Both the position numbers and the translations under genes were made by a program. From assembly GCA_946530505.1 (NCBI GenBank), contig CAMNAD010000053.1:1-8889 (forward strand): a DNA stretch of 8,889 bases, read 5' to 3'. Positions 7,224 through 8,889 of this stretch are shown here, in pieces. The notes under the pieces are model-generated. The model was not told the origin of the DNA and did not search any database. It was given only the letters and a program-made list of their open reading frames with translations. Position 1 is the first letter of the stretch, and each line of letters begins with the position of its first letter. The DNA is from an uncultured Bacteroidales bacterium (GTDB lineage: Bacteria > Bacteroidota > Bacteroidia > Bacteroidales > UBA932).

Positions 7224-7259
7224 ATCGTGGTTTATTCCCCGCTGTGGGGTATCTGCGAA

Positions 7260-7267
7260 TAAAGATA
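7260..7267 (-). promoter_or_regulatory. Possible -7 box for the four-gene operon (TATCTTTA)
   Basis: On the - strand TATCTTTA differs from the Bacteroidetes consensus TAnnTTTG only at the last base. It would start transcription about 30 nt before the ATG at 7223. No clear TTG -33 element is seen at ~19-20 nt. A small GC hairpin (CCCC 7237-7240 with GGGG 7246-7249) lies in the resulting leader. This is the only candidate promoter I see for the operon. Confidence 0.35.
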
Positions 7268-7344
7268 GGTATTTTTTCGGAATATTCATCCGGCCGTTCC
7301 CCTGCGGCTGCCGGAGTCATTCCCGCCCTCGCCAGAAAAGGCTC

Positions 7345-7363
7345 GGCCGGAAAAGCTCCGGCC
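7345..7363. repeat. GC-rich hairpin
   Basis: GGCCGGA (7345-7351) and TCCGGCC (7357-7363) form a 7-bp stem with a 5-nt loop. On the - strand a CCTTTT stretch follows a few bases later, which is weak for a terminator. It directly precedes the left 34-nt direct repeat. A second, weaker stem, CACCCG 7461-7466 with CGGGTG 7482-7487, lies downstream. Confidence 0.45.
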
Positions 7364-7396
7364 AGCCATCGCAACGCCCCCGCACCCTGCCGGCGG
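7363..7396. repeat. 34-nt direct repeat, left copy
   Basis: This copy matches 7602-7635 at 28 of 34 positions. All six differences are transitions (7374, 7377, 7380, 7381, 7393, 7395). The shared cores are CAGCCATCGCA at the start and GCACCCTGCCG near the end. With its partner it brackets about 205 nt containing the TTTGTTCC array. Confidence 0.65.
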
Positions 7397-7504
7397 CCCT
7401 TCATGTGGTTTTGCACCCCGTCGGCTGTCTCTCCTGCAGTCTCGGCGGCACACGGTCTCACACCCGGCCCGAGCCACAGGTCGGGTGGTTGTCTCTGCCA
7501 TGAG

Positions 7505-7590
7505 TTTGTTCCCGTTTTTGGCGGTTTTTCGGAACAAAAGTGGTTTTTTGAAAGGTTTGTTCCCGATTTGACCGGTTTTTCGGAACAAAT
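7505..7590. repeat. Alternating TTTGTTCC / GGAACAAA array
   Basis: Four octamers alternate in orientation: TTTGTTCC 7505-7512, GGAACAAA 7531-7538, TTTGTTCC 7556-7563 and GGAACAAA 7582-7589. Start-to-start distances are 26, 25 and 26 nt. It can also be read as two 35-nt units (7505-7539 and 7556-7590) agreeing at 30 of 35 positions with a 51-nt period. Each unit can fold on itself, and neighbouring arms can also pair. An adjoining AAATCG-A-CGATTT palindrome lies at 7587-7599. No spacer/repeat structure like CRISPR is present. Function unknown. Confidence 0.7.
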
Positions 7591-7601
7591 CGACGATTTC
7601 T

Positions 7602-7635
7602 CAGCCATCGCAGCGTCCTTGCACCCTGCCGACAG
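7602..7635. repeat. 34-nt direct repeat, right copy
   Basis: This is the partner of 7363-7396, offset by 239 nt, with 28 of 34 positions shared and only transition differences. In five of the six differing positions this copy has T or A where the left copy has C or G. Its last base is the first base of the perfect inverted repeat at 7635-7669. Confidence 0.65.
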
Positions 7636-7669
7636 TACAAGGTCCCCCAGCTATTGTGAGACCTTGTAC
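7635..7669. repeat. Perfect 10-bp inverted repeat
   Basis: GTACAAGGTC (7635-7644) and GACCTTGTAC (7660-7669) are perfectly complementary with a 15-nt spacer. On the + strand AAAAAC follows, and on the - strand TGTCGG, so neither orientation has the T-run of an intrinsic terminator. It sits at the change from GC-rich repeat sequence to the AT-rich toxin-antitoxin promoter region. Confidence 0.6.
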
Positions 7670-7695
7670 AAAAACTATTTCAAGCGATCATTTTC

Positions 7696-7735
7696 TGGTT
7701 GCATTTTGGTTTTATTTTACATATATTTGCAACCA
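7696..7735. promoter_or_regulatory. Dyad spanning the promoter, probable antitoxin operator
   Basis: TGGTTGCA (7696-7703) and TGCAACCA (7728-7735) are a perfect 8-bp inverted repeat with half-site centres 32 bp apart, about three helical turns. The arms cover the -33 and the end of the -7 elements. Ribbon-helix-helix antitoxins usually repress their own operon through such dyads, so this is the likely binding site of the downstream antitoxin or toxin-antitoxin complex. Confidence 0.55.
7699..7729 (+). promoter_or_regulatory. Promoter of the toxin-antitoxin operon
   Basis: TTG (7699-7701) and TATATTTG (7722-7729) match the Bacteroidetes -33 and -7 elements (TTG and TAnnTTTG) with a 20-nt spacer. 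The expected start near 7735 leaves a short leader of about 12 nt before the antitoxin ATG at 7748. It is the best-formed promoter in the window. Confidence 0.65.
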
Positions 7736-7747
7736 AAGAGAACTATT

Positions 7748-8068
7748 ATGGCACAAACTGCATTTACCGTCCGTATGGACTCGGAAACCAAGAAAAGATT
7801 CGACGAACTTTGCAAAGATTTCGGGATGAGTGCGAATACAGCCCTGAATCTATTTGCAAGAACGGTTGTAAAACAGGAGAGGATTCCATTTGATGTTGAA
7901 TCGGAAAGGGAAATCCGGCAGAAGGAGTTATCCCGTCGATTTGGAGAGGTGGTGGATGAACTACGCGCCGAGGCTCTCAGGAACGGCGTATCCGATATGA
8001 CATTGGAAGAAATCAACTCGATTATCAAAGAAACCAGAGCGCAGATGAAAAAGGAGGAGAAAAAATGA
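7748..8068 (+). CDS. RelB/DinJ-family antitoxin
   Basis: The product is 106 aa. The frame is open further upstream, but the family begins at the ATG at 7748, just after the promoter. The N-terminal half, AQTAFTVRMDSETKKRF then GMSANTALNLFARTVV (26-41) and QERIPFDV (43-50), is the typical RelB/DinJ ribbon-helix-helix: a beta strand for operator DNA followed by two helices that dimerise. The C-terminal half is highly charged and helical and should wrap the toxin; it contains MTLEEINSIIKETR (84-97) and a Lys/Glu tail. Such antitoxins neutralise the partner and repress the operon. The stop overlaps the toxin start as ATGA (4 nt). The partner is a PIN toxin rather than RelE/YafQ. Base use looks AT-richer than the operon to the left. 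Confidence 0.88.
   Translation: MAQTAFTVRMDSETKKRFDELCKDFGMSANTALNLFARTVVKQERIPFDVESEREIRQKELSRRFGEVVDELRAEALRNGVSDMTLEEINSIIKETRAQMKKEEKK
8051..8057 (+). promoter_or_regulatory. Canonical Shine-Dalgarno for the toxin (AAGGAGG)
   Basis: AAGGAGG ends 7 nt before the toxin ATG at 8065 and lies inside the Lys/Glu codons of the antitoxin tail. None of the other starts in the window has a comparable site, as expected in Bacteroidetes. It fixes the toxin start and may tune toxin translation relative to antitoxin. Confidence 0.65.
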
Positions 8069-8574
8069 AGTATTATGCAGTTATAGACACCAATGTTTTG
8101 GTTTCTTCAATGTTGACTTCTAATCCTGATTCCACAATAGCCAGGATTGTCAACTCTGTCCGACAAGACGTGATAATTCCAATGTATGATGAATTGATCT
8201 TGGATGAATATCGGGCTGTACTAAGTAGAGATCGTTTCAGTTTTAGCGAAGAGAGGGTCAGGGAATTGCTGGATCTCATAAAAATCAAGGGCATAAACTG
8301 TGAACGAATAACAGTTGCCGATATCTTCCCGGATCCGGATGATATTGTATTCTACGAAGTCGCCATGTCCAGAGAGGATTCATACCTGGTCACGGGTAAT
8401 CTGAAGCATTTCCCTAAGAATGGCAGGGTCGTGTCGCCTGCGGACATGCTGTACATCATCGAATATGGTGAAAAGGGAACGCGCGTCCTGAATGAGACGG
8501 CAAGTTCATACTATCTGCCTGTTTCACTCGAAGAGATCAACGCAGTGATACGGGAGTACAGACAGACAATTTAG
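8065..8574 (+). CDS. PIN-domain toxin (putative endoribonuclease)
   Basis: The product is 169 aa, resembling the COG1569 type 'toxin component, PIN family'. VIDTNVLVSSM carries the first catalytic Asp (Asp8). ELILDEYRAVL (43-53) provides Glu48, FPDPDDIVFYEVA (88-100) provides Asp92/Asp93, and YLVTGNLKHFP (108-118) is the fourth motif, with Asn112 where many PIN domains have Asp. PIN toxins are Mg-dependent RNases that cut tRNA, rRNA or mRNA; the target is unknown. After the PIN fold (to about 132) comes a ~35-residue extension ending PVSLEEINAVIREYRQTI, whose motif at 153-166 resembles one in the antitoxin. The start is set by AAGGAGG and the ATGA overlap with the antitoxin. The stop is 1 nt from the end of the convergent regulator gene. 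Confidence 0.85.
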   Translation: MKYYAVIDTNVLVSSMLTSNPDSTIARIVNSVRQDVIIPMYDELILDEYRAVLSRDRFSFSEERVRELLDLIKIKGINCERITVADIFPDPDDIVFYEVAMSREDSYLVTGNLKHFPKNGRVVSPADMLYIIEYGEKGTRVLNETASSYYLPVSLEEINAVIREYRQTI

Positions 8575-8575
8575 T

Positions 8576-8866
8576 TTATTTACCGGCCGAAAGGTATTCT
8601 TTCAGCGCTTCGACATAAATCTTGAAAGCCTCCTGGCCTGCCGGGGTAATCCTGCAGGCAGTGCGGGGCATCTTGCCTTTGAAGCCTTTTTCCACCTCGA
8701 TGTAGCCCGCGCCTGCGAGTTTGTCTATCTGCACGCTCAAGTTCCCGGAAGTGGCGCCGGTCTGTTTTTTCAGATAGGTGAAATCGGCTTCATCGGCCCC
8801 GGCCAGGATGGACATCACCGCCAGCCGGAGCTCGGAATGAAGGATAGGGTCTAACTTGGGGAACAT
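8576..8866 (-). CDS. Winged-helix transcriptional regulator (HTH_34 type)
   Basis: The product is 96 aa, a full length for this family of single-domain winged-helix proteins. LDPILHSELRLAVMSIL (5-21) forms the first helix. FTYLKKQTGATSGNLSVQIDKLAGAGYIEVE (29-59) holds the helix-turn-helix with the recognition helix at GNLSVQIDKL. KGKMPRTACRITPAGQEAF (63-81) is the wing and the start of the last helix. These regulators sense through dimerisation or a partner protein; I see no metal-binding cysteine pattern. The start ATG at 8866 leaves 23 nt to the window edge, so its promoter and any upstream partner are out of view. It converges on the toxin gene, from which it is separated by 1 nt. Confidence 0.85.
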   Translation of the reverse strand: MFPKLDPILHSELRLAVMSILAGADEADFTYLKKQTGATSGNLSVQIDKLAGAGYIEVEKGFKGKMPRTACRITPAGQEAFKIYVEALKEYLSAGK

Positions 8867-8889
8867 GGGCTACTTGTACTGAAGTTTCA

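Larger units (their letters stand above)
7224..7747. other. 524-nt intergenic region rich in repeats, no credible gene
   Basis: Between the divergently transcribed DUF2007 gene and the antitoxin gene I see no protein with a recognisable family. Long frames on both strands exist, but they translate to low-complexity Arg/Gly/Ala-rich peptides running through the repeats. The left two thirds are GC-rich and the part after about 7670 turns AT-rich. The region holds the operon -7 box, GC hairpins, two 34-nt direct repeats, the TTTGTTCC/GGAACAAA array, a perfect 10-bp inverted repeat and the antitoxin promoter. It may be a dispersed intergenic repeat or a structured RNA. Confidence 0.6.

Noticed and set aside
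7221..7228. ACGATATG (- strand) at the DUF2007 start as a shared site with the 1141-1149 arm
   Set aside because: An 8-mer match at one other place that includes the start codon is likely chance; no second arm is present there.
7505..7590. CRISPR array
   Set aside because: Units are only about 35 nt with diverged inner sequence and no unique spacers of constant length beyond one 16-nt gap. No cas genes are visible.
7039..7608. 189-codon - strand frame through the intergenic repeats, with tandem CSEKP/GTN peptides
   Set aside because: Its internal repeat follows from the 51-nt period of the DNA array, and it runs in another frame across the DUF2007 gene. The rest is Arg/Ala/Gly-rich with no family. 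I treat it as repeat DNA, though a small protein cannot be fully excluded.
7244..7747. Upstream extension of the antitoxin frame
   Set aside because: The family match starts at 7748 and the promoter lies inside the extension, so the longer form is not expected to be made.
8589..8603. GAAAG/CTTTC hairpin as a terminator between the convergent toxin and regulator genes
   Set aside because: A 5-bp AT-containing stem inside the regulator coding end, with no T-run; too weak.

Overview
The window looks like a chromosomal segment of a GC-rich member of the Bacteroidales, perhaps Rikenellaceae/Alistipes-like; the genus is a guess. The evidence is a BACON-domain lipoprotein, SPII-type lipoproteins with Asn/Gly/Pro-rich linkers, TAnnTTTG-type -7 promoter boxes, an almost complete lack of Shine-Dalgarno sequences, and a DUF4838 protein with a CBM9-like end.

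Left part (1-2582, + strand): the 3' end of a DUF4838/CBM9-like carbohydrate-active protein. It is followed by a 99-nt intergenic stretch almost filled by two abutting inverted repeats, then by a surface lipoprotein with a BACON domain and degenerate YD-like repeats. The second inverted repeat is a near-perfect 16-bp hairpin that takes in the first two bases of the lipoprotein start codon.

Middle part (7223 down to 2579, - strand): a tight four-gene operon. Its order is a small DUF2007 protein, a Tat-exported probable lipoprotein dipeptide epimerase of the enolase superfamily, a NAGPA-type phosphodiester glycosidase lipoprotein, and a C69-type cysteine dipeptidase fused to a BNR/Asp-box beta-propeller-like domain. 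The junctions are ATGA, a 3-nt gap and TAATG. The last three products appear to act in the envelope. A reasonable inference is salvage of peptidoglycan-type dipeptides and glycan material outside the cytoplasm. The operon meets the lipoprotein gene tail to tail, and both stop codons lie within one CTAG.

Intergenic part (7224-7747): 524 nt without a credible gene. It is rich in inverted and direct repeats, including a TTTGTTCC/GGAACAAA array with about 25.5-nt period and two 34-nt direct repeats 239 nt apart that differ only by transitions. It may be a dispersed repeat element or a structured RNA.

Right part (7748-8889): an AT-richer RelB/DinJ-type antitoxin and PIN-domain toxin pair. It has a well-formed promoter, a perfect 8-bp dyad spanning that promoter, and a canonical Shine-Dalgarno in front of the toxin only. 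A convergent winged-helix regulator gene (HTH_34 type) closes the window. Antitoxin and toxin share a similar 14-residue motif near their C-termini.
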